Shown here in pieces: positions 47,865 to 61,400 of a DNA stretch of 64,000 bases. A model generated the notes under the pieces. The model worked only from the letters and a program-made list of their open reading frames with translations. It was not told the DNA's origin and did not search any database. A program made the translations under genes and the position numbers. The DNA is from Cynocephalus volans (taxonomy: Eukaryota > Chordata > Mammalia > Dermoptera > Cynocephalidae). Position 1 is the stretch's first letter; every line of letters starts with the position of its first letter. The DNA is taken from positions 17,397,577-17,461,576 of the forward strand of contig NC_084462.1 in NCBI RefSeq assembly GCF_027409185.1. Direction: 5' to 3'.

Positions 47865-50800
47865 TATACATACACACACATAAAACTGGGAATTGGGATC
47901 ATGCGCTCTCCTTTGTTCATCTGACACGTATTTATTGAGTCACTGCCATGTAACATGTGCAGTTCTCGGTGTTGGGAAGATAGGGCAGGGGCTATCTGGG
48001 AGAGAGACATCAAATAGGGAAGGCAGGGATCTGAGGAAGAAAGCTGGGCTGGAACAGAGATGGAGGCAGGAGGGGAAGGGGTGTTCTGTGGCTGAATGAT
48101 GTGGAAAGGTCTCTCTGAGGAGGCAATACTGGAATGTGGGAGAAATGCTTCATGCTAAGATCTGGGTTCAGAGACTTGTGGTAGAGGGAACTACATGTGC
48201 AAAGGCCCCGGGGCTGGGTGGATTTGGTGAGTGCACAGAACAGAAGGCAGGTCCACGCGGCTGGCACAGAGGAGAGAGGGAGTGTGGTGAGAGATGGCTG
48301 GAGGGACGGGCAGGGCCAGACGGTGAACAGGCGCCTGATTTACCCTAAATGTAATGAGAGACCAGATGGTTTGAGCAGGACAGCGACTTGTTGAGAGCCC
48401 CTGAGATTGTGGCTGTGAACTGGAAGCGAGAGCACTCAACAGAGGTGTGTTTTTCTTCAGGCTGTTGATGGGGTAGGTGGAGGACTTTCTGTTGTTGGGG
48501 TTTTGCCTGGCGAACGTGACAGGGATTGAGGGAACAGAGGAGCTGAGTGGGGAGGCAAGAGGTTGGGGCAGGGATCAACTGCGAACTCCACGTGAAGGAG
48601 GGAATTAAAATGTGTTTGAACTCTTGTTATGGAGAATTGCAAACACTCACGGAAGGAGAAAGAATAGTGGGACAGACTCTTGTGGTCAAACCCTTGTAGG
48701 ACAGACCCACCATTGGTTGCCAGGTTTTTTTCCTCTGTCTCCCACCCACTTCCCCTTCATATTATCCTGAAGCAAACTCCAGACATCATATCATTTTTCC
48801 CATAAACATGTCAGCAGATAATCTCCAAAAATTAAGGATTCTTTACAAAAACACAAGTACAATATCATTCCCACAGCTAAAAAATGTTAGCAATATTTTC
48901 TTCATATCATCATCCAGTCGATGTTCACATTTTCAACAATCTCGTGGTGCCACAAATCTTTGTTCACAGTTTGTTTTTGTTGTTGAACTAGGAGCCCTGT
49001 AAAGTTCACACACTGAATTTGGTTAATAAATCTTTTAAGTCTCTTTTATTCTGTGGGTTTCCCCTCCTTCTTCCTTGGTTTTCCTTTTGCTCGTTGTTGA
49101 GGAAGTTGGGTCGCTTGTCCTGCAGAGCTTCTTATTGTCTGGTTTTGCTGACTGTGTGTTCCTTTGCACTCTGTACTTCCTATAAATCGGTAGTTGTATC
49201 TAAAGATTTGAAGGAAGGAGTTTTACAACTTTTTTTAAAAAATAGAGAGCATATTGTATTTCGAAGGAGTGATAGTAGTATGGGAGGCTGTGGCTGTCTC
49301 AGGGTGTCCGTGTGAGAGGTGCTATCAGCAGAGGGCTGGATCTCTGTAGGATGGGAGGTCAAGGTGTCAAGGTTCCTTGGGTGGTGGCTGGATTGTCTAT
49401 GCTGATTTTGGAGTCACCAAGAATGATGATGGGAGCATTGATAAGGAGAAATTCAGAGAGCCAGGTGTTAAAATCTGTGCATAAGTGACAGCGGCCACTG
49501 CATGGAGGAGCTGGCAATAGGGTCTGAGGCCCTTCAGAGGGGTTGGGAGAGAAATGTTGTCTGGAAGGAGTGATGAAGAGCAGGAGGACAGCTACCTCAC
49601 CTTCAGGCCCAGAGGTGCAAGGGGGTAGGAGAGAAACCCTGTGGAGGGCCGCCCCCACATAACCGCTGCTATCATTTTGATGTGGACCGTTCTGGATCGT
49701 TTCTGTGCAGTTTTGTACACATATACATATCTGGACAGATGTAAGTGGCATCAGACTGTAGCTATTATTCCTTCACTTGCTATTCTCACCCAGCAATGTG
49801 TCTTGGAGGCCATCCGTCTGCACAGATGGACCTGCCTCATTCTTTGTAACAGCTGCGGAATCTTCCGTAGGAAGACACACCACGATTTGCTAATCCCATC
49901 CCTTCGATGAGCACTTTAGGGCTTCGTAGTGGTACAGATTTCTTGAACATATGGATGCCGGTTTCTCTTTGGTAGACTTGAAGGGCTTAGGGTTCTGGTG
50001 GAGTGAGAGGATGAGGAAAATTTTCAAAGAAGAAGGACTGTGGTTGATGACAGACTGGGTCCCACTGGGGCCCCAGTGTGGGAGGGGTATGGGTAGTCAT
50101 AGAGAATTTATAAAGCTAGTTGATGACCAGGAAGTTTGGGCTTCTATGGGGTCAGTGGTCAATAGGGATGCATGCCATGATGGCTTTCCCTCTGCTGGCC
50201 TCTTAGTTATTGGGACTGGTCTTAGGAGACCTGTCGTAGGGAGGTGGGCAGTGTCACGGAGGGGATGGTGGTCTCAGGGTGAGCTCTGAGGGTGTGGTAG
50301 GCTTCCCTTAGGTCTGTCCTGTGTGGCAATGTGGCGGTGAGACTCTGGAGGGTATGACTGTGGGGCATTACTTCATGAGCGTTTCCCAGGGTACCAAGTA
50401 CTCCCCCAAAACCTCATGTTAATGACTGCAATGATTCAGTCATCTGGATACACAATAATTTATTTCACCAAGCCCAGATTGCTTGACATTTAGAGAAAAG
50501 GTAGTTCTTGACCACTGCCCTCAAGGTCAGCGGAACAGACTGGACAAACTGCATCCATCCAGAGTGGAGTTATCTGTTAGAGCAGGCAGTGAAAACCATC
50601 AATTAATTCCTGGGCAACTGTTAGGTAGGAATTTACCATGGGAAACAAAGGGACAAGAATGGTTTTGTTCTGTGGAACCACATCCTAGCAGAAAAGGCAG
50701 ATATGAAACATTCATCTCCAAATGTTACCTAATTATAGATATGCAAATAATCGTGAAGAAGCCAGGATGTTATCAGAGCCGGTGACAGATGGATCCAGAC

Positions 50801-52440
50801 TGAGGGTCTGGCAGGGTTTCACTAAGAAGGTGAGGTCTGAGCTGAAGTGGCTAGCCTGGCCTCACCCTTCTTTGAATCCCTGATACTGGAATCCAGGTAT
50901 CCTGACCCCAAACCAGGCAAAGAGAGGATTTAAAGCCCTCTGAATTTTCCATCCATTTATTCACCAGCCCAGTTGGTGGTTTCCATCCACTTATCCTCCC
51001 ACCCACCCACACATGCCTCCATTTATCATCCATCCATTCATTCATCCATCCACCCATCCTATGTCCGTCGACACAGCCATCTACTTACCCATCTACTAAT
51101 CCATCCATCCATCCATCCTTCCCTCGTCTCATCTACACATTCATCTACCTGTCTACCCATGTACCTATTCATTTATTCATTCTTCTAGCCATCCTTCCCT
51201 CCATCCATCTACACATTCATCCATCCATTCATCTATTCAACCATCCATCCATTCATTCATCTACACATCTATCCATCCATTCTTTATCTACCCATCCACC
51301 AACACATGTGTATTGAGCTCCTCTATGGACCATACCCCATGTTGGTGAGCGAGCATGGAGTTCAACTCTGGCTTAGGTGGCACTGCTCCTAGTGCAGCTG
51401 GCTCCCTTCTCGCCCACAGTCACAAACCCCACCCATGACGCAGAAGAGGATAGCCACCTGCAGATGAACAAGATCCGGGCCCAGCTCATCGGAGCCTTCA
51501 AGGAGCAGATGGAGATGCGGCACAGCCTGGTAGAGCTTGAGAATACCAGCATCGAGCTGCACATCGACATGTCCCGCCACCTGCTGACCATTGCAGAGTG
51601 AGTGTGCCTGCCCTCTGGGTACCACCCAGGGCCATCCCAACAGGGCAGGGTAAGCCCACAAGGAGCAGAGGGTACCACTGGTGGGAGCTCCTTTTTTGCA
51701 ACTATGCAGCTACCATCTACTGCCTGCAAGGGACTTTAGCCAAGGGTATCCTCTCTTCCCAGGCAGGACTCCTGACCCCAGTCCTCCCCTGCTCTTTTGC
51801 TCCTGTAGCTAAGCTGGGCCATGTGGGAGAAGCTTTCACATCTCTTTGATCTCAGGCTGGAGTCCAGAGCCAACCCTGGTGGGTCAGCTAGGATCAACCT
51901 CATTTATGAAAAAGGATATTGAAGCTCAGAGGAGATGTGGGTTTGGCCAAGGCTACATATCTCCTAGGCCAGGTCTCTCTCCCAACGCACACTTCCTCCC
52001 TATTCATACCGCCTGAGGATAGAGTGACCACGTAGAGAGACTGACCATGCAATTTATAATTCACACCAGCATGCATTTGGGGTGAAAGGGGGTACCATTA
52101 ACAATTACACTGGAACATCAGGTGTTCCCTGGGACTGCCCTGGACGAGCTAGGACACATGGCCACCCACTTACAGATAACTTAAAACTTAGTGCTGCGAT
52201 TTAAGCCCATTTTTTCTCCTTCGCCCTCTGCTCCCACGTCTCCCCACATTTCTTCTCTTCCTCCTTCCTTTCTGTTTCTTTCTTTTTTTTTTTAATTACA
52301 CAAACAGCATGAGACTTACATTAGAGGAATTCTAAATAAAACAAAATATGCTCACAGTCTCATCCATTTCCAGCCAATCTGTTTGCCCTTGCTCCCTCCA
52401 TCCTCCTTTCATGCACGTTCCATGGGATCCCTGTGGTCAT

Positions 52441-52471
<31 letters not shown>

Positions 52472-55400
52472 TTTTTGTCCTTTTCGTGACCGGCACTCAG
52501 CCAGTGAGTGCACGGGCCAGTCCTATATAGGATCCGAACCCGCGGCGGGAGCGTCGCAGCGCTCCCAGCGCCGCACTCTACCAAGTGCGCCACGGGCTCG
52601 GCCCCCTGTGGTCATTTAGATTCGATCTGGCACCCTCATCGCAGAGCCGTGGGTTATTCAGTTAATCTGCAGAGCCTCAGGGCATGCGGGCTGCTGTCTC
52701 CCAGCTTTACAGCTGGGAAAACCAAGGCTCAGAATGGATACATTTGCATAGGAGGTGGTTCAAGGTCACCCAGCTGGCCAAGGGGGCAGTTCTGGGTCGG
52801 ACACTGGGTGGGCTGGAAAAAATACACACACGCGCACACACACACACACACACACGCACACACGCACACACACACGCGCGCGCGCGCGCACACGGTACTT
52901 CAAAAAGTTCTTGGAAAGATTCATATTATTTTTTAATTCTATATTTCCATGAACTTTTTGAAGTACCCTTCTGTGTACATATATAGAAGAGATCATATCA
53001 CATATCTAATTCTGTCTATTTTTATGCCATGCCTGTGAGTAGACAAACCGGGGCCAAAAGGGACTCTGGGACTGGAGGCGCCAGGACTCCCAGTCCCAGG
53101 CGTGGCTTGCACTCTGACCTCTCTGTTGTGGCTACAGCTGGGAGCGAGAGAAGACCCACCACCACGTGCACAGGGGTACGGGTAAGCCGGAGAAGGACGA
53201 AGAGCTGGTCGACGCCAATGGGGACGAGGGCGGGTCCGTGGAACCACACGAGGTGGCCCTAGCCAGAGAGGAGGTCAACCTGCTGTTAGCCGAGCAGCGG
53301 AAAACTGCGGCCCTCAAGGTGGGGGACTCAGCGCGTTTACAGTTGCAACAGTAGTGACGAGTCACTAACACTTACTGATCGCTGACAGTGTGGTCCCTTG
53401 GTGCGCACTAGCTCATCTCACGGAGTAGGGCCAATCATGACAATTTTATAGAAGAGGAAATGGAAGCTCAGAGAGGTTAAGAGGTTAGGTAAGTTGTCCC
53501 AAATCCCCAGAGGGCTGGTGGAGCAGAGCTGAGGCCTGACCTGGGTCTGACTCCAAAGCCTGTGGCCCTTTGTGTTGGAGTTACAGCTACCCAGGTTGCA
53601 GGGGCCAGTGTGCAGGGCAGGAGGCCAGTGATGTGGAAAAGGGGTGTGAGCAGCAGGGAGGTGTTCACTGAGAGCCCAGCCTTCCACACCTTCTGGATGG
53701 CACCTGGAATGGCAAAACCTCCAGCTCCTGTGAGATCCCCCATGTGGAGCAAGGGGATTTCCATTGGCATCTTGCTCAGTCCTGTCCCCAATTCTGGTCT
53801 CGGGCATGTCAAGCAAAGGAACATGCCAGAGGAAGCCCACACTCATGGCTCCTCTCTGGAGAAGTAAGTCTTTACACAATTTTTGTTTTCTGAGAGGAGC
53901 TAGCTATTTATATGAGCTATTTTTGTAATAGCTAGTTATCTAATAGTCTCACTTCAGAAAAATTACAGAGCTGGTGCTTGATAGAGACTTTGGGGAAAAT
54001 GCCGGGGAAGCTGGATACTATTTCAGTCCATTAGTTAAATGTTTGCAGGTGTAATTTCAGGCAATTGCAAAAAGTGTCTGATGATGTCATGTTGTTAAAA
54101 GAGGGGGAAGCATTTATTTCACTTAAAAGCTATGTAGCCAAACCAAAAGCCTCTTAATATTACTGCATCTGCCTGCAGCAATTTGGAGATTATGTGATTT
54201 CACTTCCAAAGTCCTCAGACCTTTAAAAATATGAAAAATACCTCTTGCTTGAATTAATAAAGTACATCAACAAGAGAGCATGACCTTCAAGAGCCAAATG
54301 TAGGTATTGATATGCAACGCAGCATAAAAATGAGGAGCCTGTTAATTAGTTAGCAATTAATCAAAAACAAATCAATGTTTTAAGTGTCCAAAGGACAAAA
54401 AGATGAACAAGACACCCTCTATGACTTGAGCTCACAATCTAATTGGAAGAGACACAAACACAATTACATGTAATTCAATATGGTAGCTTAGTAATAGTCA
54501 TAGGGACAGGATGCTAGGGAGCTGGATGAGGGGGATATTAATTCAGCCAGGAACTTGGGGAGGACTCTAGAGAGAAGACCACATGGGAACCATGCCTTGA
54601 AGAGGAGAATAGGATCTTGCTAGTGGAGCTGAGCCAACTCCTTCCAGGTGGTCCCCTGTGAACCCCAGATGAAGAAGGAGAAGGTAGCCAGAGTGCATCC
54701 TCCTCAGCCACACTGGAAATCGTTGTCCAACCCATTCCTGGGGGTTGTGATTCTGGAGATGGCCTTGCGAGGCAGGTTTGGCTGGGGCATTACAATCTGG
54801 GGGCCATGTAATGGTATGATAGTTACTTTGATGTGTCAACTTGACCAGGCTATAGGACCCAGAGATTCAATCAAACACTAATCTAGGTGTTGCTGTGAAG
54901 GTCTTTTGCAGGTGTGGTTAACATCTACAATCAGTTGACTTTAAGTAAATATGTACATATACATATACAAACACATATAAAAACATATATCTATACCTAC
55001 ATGTCTATCTCCTGTTGGTTCTGTTTCTCTGGAGAACTGGTAGGCACATAGAGTAAGGTTACAGGGTCCTAGGCAGATCTCACAGGGCTCCCACCTGCTT
55101 TCCACAAGGTGGTGAGCAGTCCCCAGTGGTGTGTGATGGATGTGCTGGGCCTCAACTCTCCCTGCTTCTTCTGATGCTCATGTGCTGCTTGGCTTGAGAG
55201 ACTCAGGACCTCAGTTGCAGCAAGAGGTTTGTAATATGGTGGATGTAGAAGATGCTCCTTCACAGAATACTCTGTAAGGACCTGGAAATGGCTTATGAAG
55301 GATTCATAGTGTGAAAATGGGCAGTGCTGGTTTCCCATAGCAGACATGTAGGAGCGTGCTGAAGGGTGAGCTCTCAGTCTGTGCTCCAAACTGTAGTCTG

Positions 55401-58400
55401 TTTATAGAAAACTTGAGGTTCGGTGAGGCCAACAGTTCAGGAGACAATTGACATTGAGAAGATAGTTTGTTACTCACAGTTCCCAAGAGGAGGAGCCTGC
55501 CACACCACACCACGCCATGCAGGTTCACATGGGAAGCACTGGGTTGGTCAGGAGGCAGGAGGAGTGAAGAGAAAGCATGCAAGAGCCTTTATTGTGGTTT
55601 CTCTGCAGGAAGGAGCAGGTGAGGCAGGGTAACTAGGCCTAGGAACAGATGGTAGAATAATTTCAGCAGGCTCTGAGGCCTGGGTGTTTGGTACCTGGCC
55701 CTGGGGTGATTAGGGCAGGTAGATAGTGTCCTAGAGTGCAACAGCCCCATAGAGGAGGTGGTAGGGTATTGGCTCTGGATTGGTTGGTTTCCACTTGAAA
55801 AGCATACTCACAGGTGAGTTGTTTGCTGTCTCTAGGAACTGGCTAACCCTGGGAGGAGCAGTCTTTCCAGGGTTAGCAAGTCCCCGATGGCAAAGCATCA
55901 GATACAGAAAAGAGAAGATGTGGTTAGTACAGGGTGATGGCAGCACACCCTCAGAGCCCATCACCTGCGTGTTTTCCCCAAGTACAATTTGCAAGCGTAG
56001 GCCCGTAAGAACGATCAGGTGTGGGCCAGCAGAGCCCCCTCATGTCTTCCCTGGACTCTCGGTTTCTCTGCCAGGCTGGGCTGGAGCAGCGCCTGGCCAA
56101 TGCCAAGCAGAAGGCCTCACAGATGGAGAAACTGCTGCCCAAGCAGGTCACCAGCGAGGACCAGCGGGAGGTTCTGCGGCTGCTGTGCAGAGCCCACAAG
56201 CTGGAGGTGGAGAACACGGAGCTGCAGGCCAACAACCTGTGCCAGAAGAACCTGCTCTGCCAGAAGGACTTTGTGATCCAGCGCTACCACCAGCACCGGC
56301 TGCTCTGTGAGCAGGTCATCCAGGAGCAGCGGCAGCTGATACAGGGTGAGGCCAGCCCCGCTGGCCCTGCCGGGGACACTGGTGTTTATCATTGCTATTT
56401 TCTGTAACAAGTAGGCTGTGCACATGATTTAAAAAATCGGATAGTCCAAATTGGCATAGCATAGACACTAGTCTCCTTTCTATCCAGATCTCGCCCTCAG
56501 CCCACTGTTGCCAGCTCCCTGTACATCCTTCCCTATTCAGGCTATGAAATATGAACAGGTTTTTTACACTGACAGAAGCATGCCATCCACACTGACCAGG
56601 GCTTTGCTTTGTTCTGCACTGCCAGTGTATCCTAGAAATTTTTTTATAAGAGTATAGTGAAATCTGCCTTGTCTGTAGAAATGCCTATAATTTCTTAACT
56701 GTCCCTATGGATGAACATCGAGTTTTGGGGGGTCTTGTGTTCCCATGACCTGCCCCTTCGTTGCCTCCTCTTCAGTCTTTATGCCTGTATGTGGTGGGCA
56801 ACCCTACTCTGGGTTAGCACCCGGGCAGCACGGCTACACCTCTTCCTTTCTCTCGTTGTTGTCTAGCTTCTGCCCCACGTTTTCATTTTTCTTTTCTAGC
56901 TTTTTATTGTGACGTAATTGGAGACTTACAGAAAAGGTGCAAGAATGGTACAAAAAACTGCTCCAGATTCCCAAATAGTATTTTTTACTTTAAGTTTACA
57001 TTCTCTCTTGCTTTGTCTCTGAAAATACTTTTCAGATTCCCTTAAATACTTTAGGGTATATTTTCTAAAAATGAAGACATTTTCTTACATGACCACAGAA
57101 TAGCAACACTGATACATATCACTGATCTGCACACCTCATGCTAGTCTTGCCTATTGTCCCATTCACGTAGTCTACAGCAAAGGAAAATCCTGGGTCCTCC
57201 ATTGTATTCAATCGTCATGTCCTGTGATTTCTTAATTCACTGGTGATCCAACAACTGCTTCCCATGACAACAGGAGGGCTGCCTTGTGCTAGGTTACGGC
57301 CAGCAGAAGAAAAGGACACTTCTGTGGGGCACATGCTCCATTGGGCTCTGTGTAGGACTGGGTGTGGGGCGGGGGAACCACCATGATGGGCGCCTTATGT
57401 AGCTATAATTTTGTAGCCATTAACCAACCTCTCTTTATCTCCCCTCCCCACTTCCCCTGCCCAGACTCTAATAACCGAAATTCTACTCTGCACTTCTGTG
57501 AGATCAGCTTTTTTAGCTTCCACATTTGAGAGAGAACATGTGGTATTTGTCTTTCTGTGCCTAACTTAACATGATATCCTCCAGGCTCATCCATGTTGCT
57601 GCAAATGACTGGATTTCATTCTTTTTTATGGCTGAATAGTACTCCATTGTGTATATTTACCATGTTTTCTTCATGCATTCATCTGTTGGCAGGCACATAC
57701 ATTGATTCCATATCTTGGCTATTGTGAATGATGCTGCAGTAAAGATGGGTGTACAGACATCTCTTTGATACACTGATCCCTTTGGGTATATACCCAGTCG
57801 TGGGATTCCTGGACCATATGGTAGTTCTATTTTTAGCTTTTTGAGGGACCTCCATACTGTTTTCCATAAGGGCTGTGCCAGTTTACATTCCCACCAACAG
57901 TGTCCTTTTCTCCTCATCCTTACCAGCATTTGTTATTTTTTTACTTTTTTTCTTTCTTTCTTTCTTTTTTTTTTTTTAAAAAAAAGATGACTGATAAGGG
58001 GACCTTAACCCTTGACTTGGTGTTGTCAGCACCACGCTCTCCCAAGTGAGCCACGGGCCGGCCCTTTTTTTTACATTTCTGATGATAGCCATTCTAACTG
58101 GGGTGAGATAATACCTCATTGTGGTTTTGATTTGCATTTCCGTGATGATTAGTGATGCTGAGCATTTTTTCTTATGCCTGTTGGCCATTTGTATGTCTTC
58201 TTTGGAGAAATGTGTATTCAGATCCTTTTCCCATTTTTAAATAGAATTATTAGAATGATACTGTCATGTTAACAAGTGATGGATGATTTGCCCATTCTAA
58301 TGTCTGCTTTCTCTGGTTCCCACAGAAGGTGGCATCCCGGTGCCGGAGCCCCTGGACCAGTGGTATGGCCTGTACTGCCGGGAGCGGGGTGAGGGCACAC

Positions 58401-61400
58401 TGGACCACCTGCTGCTGCTGCACTCGATGATGTCCAGCTCTCTCCAGGTGAGTCTAACCACCAACACCAGCTCACACCCGCCTTGGGTCCAGGCAGTGGC
58501 CAGCACCATACCATTCTGCTCAGCCCTGTGCCCAGCCTGTGCTGGGCTCTGCTCTGCACTAGGCCCTGTGGTACTCACAAACCACATGCCTGGAGCCAGA
58601 AAACCAGAGTGAAGATAGGGGCTGTGCCACAGCAGGGGAGTCAGGCAGGTCTCCAAGGCTTGGCCGGAAGGTGTGGCAGAGGGAAGCGTGCCTGGTGAGC
58701 CCAGGGTGGGCCTGGGTGCTGTCCACATGCGGCAGCTCTGTTTTTCTCTTTGCTCCTTGACACCTGTAATGCTTGGCTGTTGCCAGAGATTCCACATGGG
58801 AGATAAAAAGCTGATGGGAGGAAGCCTGAGCTTCTTTGAGTGGAGGACCTTGTTGCCTTGGTGATCCGAGATGCATCTTCTGGGAAACCTCAGTGAGATA
58901 ACTCGAAGTTTTAGGTCTCTCCGCAGGGGGTGTGTTCCAGGCTCCTGCTTGGAGGAGTGGGCTCTGGCACTGGGTTGGGAATTCACTGGGGTAAGGGCCG
59001 CGAGGTGGGCCTCTGCATTCATGACTGGGTCTGAAGGCTGTTGTCACCTAACTCTACCATGCCCTGGACAAGGCCTGGTGTCCCTACAGCCCATAGACCT
59101 TGTGTTTCCCCTTTTGAGAGAAGGAAGAAAAAACCTCCAGACTTCAGCCAGGGCAGGCTAGGGCAGTTGGCCAGAAGTATGGTGTGAGGGAGGGGATTCA
59201 GGGATCTGTCTGCATATAAAGCCACTTCTTCCACCTGTGGTTGCAGAGGCAGCAGATACTGAAACAGTCGGTGCCTTTGAAGGCTAGGCGTTGTAGGTCT
59301 GGATAGTTCTGGGCTGGCTTTTTTGGATCTGCTGGCTCAGTTCCCACTTGTACATTGGGTTCCCACTTGCAAAATGTCACTGCTGTGCTCTGCTTTCCCA
59401 TTCTTCCCATATATATGTCTCTCTCTCTCTTTTTTTTTAATAGACTTCTTTTTTAGAAAAGTTTTAGATTCACAGAAAAATTGAATGGAAAATACAGAGA
59501 GTTCCCATAAACCTTTGCCTCCCCATTATTCATCCCCAGCAGAGTGGAACATTTGTTACAATCAATGAACCTATGTGAATACATCATTATCATCCAAAGT
59601 CCACAGTTTGCATTAGGGTTCACTCTTGGTGCTGGACATGCTGTGTGTTTAAACAAAGTTATGATGTCATGAATCCACCATTATATTATCATATAGAGTA
59701 GTTTCACTGCCCTAAACATCCTCTGTACTCTTCCTAGTCATCCTTCCTTTCCCCTGGAAGCCTTGACAACCACTGATCCTTTTACTGTCTCCATAGTGTG
59801 CCTTTTCCAGAATGTCCTATAGTTGGAATCATACACTATGTAGTCTTTTCAGACTAGCTTCTTTTTCTTAGTAATATGCAGTTAAGTTTTCTCCATGCCT
59901 TTTCATGGCTTGATAGCTCATTTCTTTTTAGCATGGAATAGTATTCCATTGTCTGGATGTACCACAGTTTATTTACCTGTTCACCTACTGGAGGACAACT
60001 TGGTCACTTCAAGTTTTTGGCAATTATGAATAAACTGCTACAAACATCTATGTGTAGGCTTTTGTGTGGACATAACTTTTCAACTCTTTTGGGTAAATAC
60101 CAAGGAAAAATTTCTGGATCATGCAGCAAGAGTATGTCTAGTTTTGTAAGAAACATCAAACTGCTTTCTAAAGTGGCTGCACCATTTCGCACCAGCAACA
60201 AATGAGAGTTCCTGTTGCCCCACACTCTTGCCTAAAACCCTTGTAATTTCCTGAGTGACAGGAGTATCTTTTGTTATAATCTCCACCCCCCCATTAATGT
60301 CCTTTTCTGGTCCACAATCCAATTCAGGATCCACATTTCATTTAGTTGTCATGTCTCCTTAATCTCCCCTAATCTGGGAAGCTTTCTCAGTCTTTCTTTA
60401 CTTTCATAACTTTAACACTTGAAGAGTACTGGTCAGTTGTTTTGTTGGATTTTGGGTTTGTCTGATGTTTTCTCATGGTGAGGCTGAGGGTATGCATTTT
60501 TGGCAAGAAAACCACAGAAGTGACATTGTGTCCTTCTCAGTGCATCATATTGGAGGTACATGGAGATGTGTCTCATTGCTGGTGGTATTAGTCTTGATCA
60601 CCTGGTGGAGGTGGTGTCTGCCAGGCTTCTCTGCTTCACTATTTTTCTTTTGTAATTAATGAGTACCTTGTGGGGGAGGGTTATGTTGAGACTTTGCAAA
60701 TATCCTGCTTCTCATCATTCTCTGGTGAACTCATTTTAGAGCCAATGGGTGTTGCTTGCAGCATGCAGTGGTCACCTTAGCAGATGCCATCTCGCACATG
60801 CCGTGTGCATCTTTAGTGTAAACTCCCACAAGTAGACATGCTGGGAGCAGGAGTGTCTTCAAAATTTTCACCAGTGTCACCAAATGGCTCTCCACAGGGT
60901 CTGTACCACTTGATACACCTATCGCAATGTGCCCGTGTCCCCACCCCTTCACTCTCTCCCGTGTTATAAAGCTTTTTGATCTTTGTCAATGCAATAGGTT
61001 ACTGAGAACTTCTTGGTGTCTAGATGCCCAAGTGTTAGCATTTGTGTCTCCATGACTGACTTCTAATTCGATTGAATTCAAACATATTTTTCATTGTGAA
61101 TACTGCATTTTGGGGGCCTTGGGTGGAAACTATGTCTCAGGTTTCTACACTGAGGACCACCCTGGTCTCCTCCCAATGTGCTTACACACACATGCACTTG
61201 CTTCTTGAAGGCCTCAATCACTCTGTGCAGAAACCCTAAGCTCTCACTATAGGAAGTCACCAGCACTCCCCCAAGCCATGGTGCTGTCCTGGCCCTGTGC
61301 CCTGTGGGATGCTGGAGCCAGCTTCCTTGAACTCTCCCCGGTCCCTGTCCCTGGCACTGGCCCTCTTCCTGCAGCTCTGAGCTCTCATTCTGTGCATCCT

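Larger units (their letters stand above)
45723..51419 (+). other. KIF19B: KIF19B intron 10 (contents)
   Basis: The largest KIF19B intron before intron 14, 5.7 kb. It holds an L1 3'-UTR fragment (about 46190-46440), a poly(A)-tailed unit flanked by 50-bp direct repeats (46471-46758), a dispersed repeat with partners nearby (47150-47630 and 49655-49920), a CA-rich microsatellite (47809-47882) and an ATCC-type microsatellite (50945-51310). The segments 47890-48600 and 49930-50940 are unassigned. Confidence 0.6.

Noticed and set aside
50945-51310. CRISPR-like or minisatellite gene array
   Set aside because: The units are 4 bp with no spacer pattern, and the genome is mammalian; a plain microsatellite.
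52508-52986. ORFs with His-Thr repeats
   Set aside because: They translate the CA/CG microsatellite and the adjacent SINE.
57657-57929. L1 ORF2 C-terminal ORF on the - strand
   Set aside because: A decayed fragment with no upstream reverse transcriptase in frame; recorded as a repeat only.
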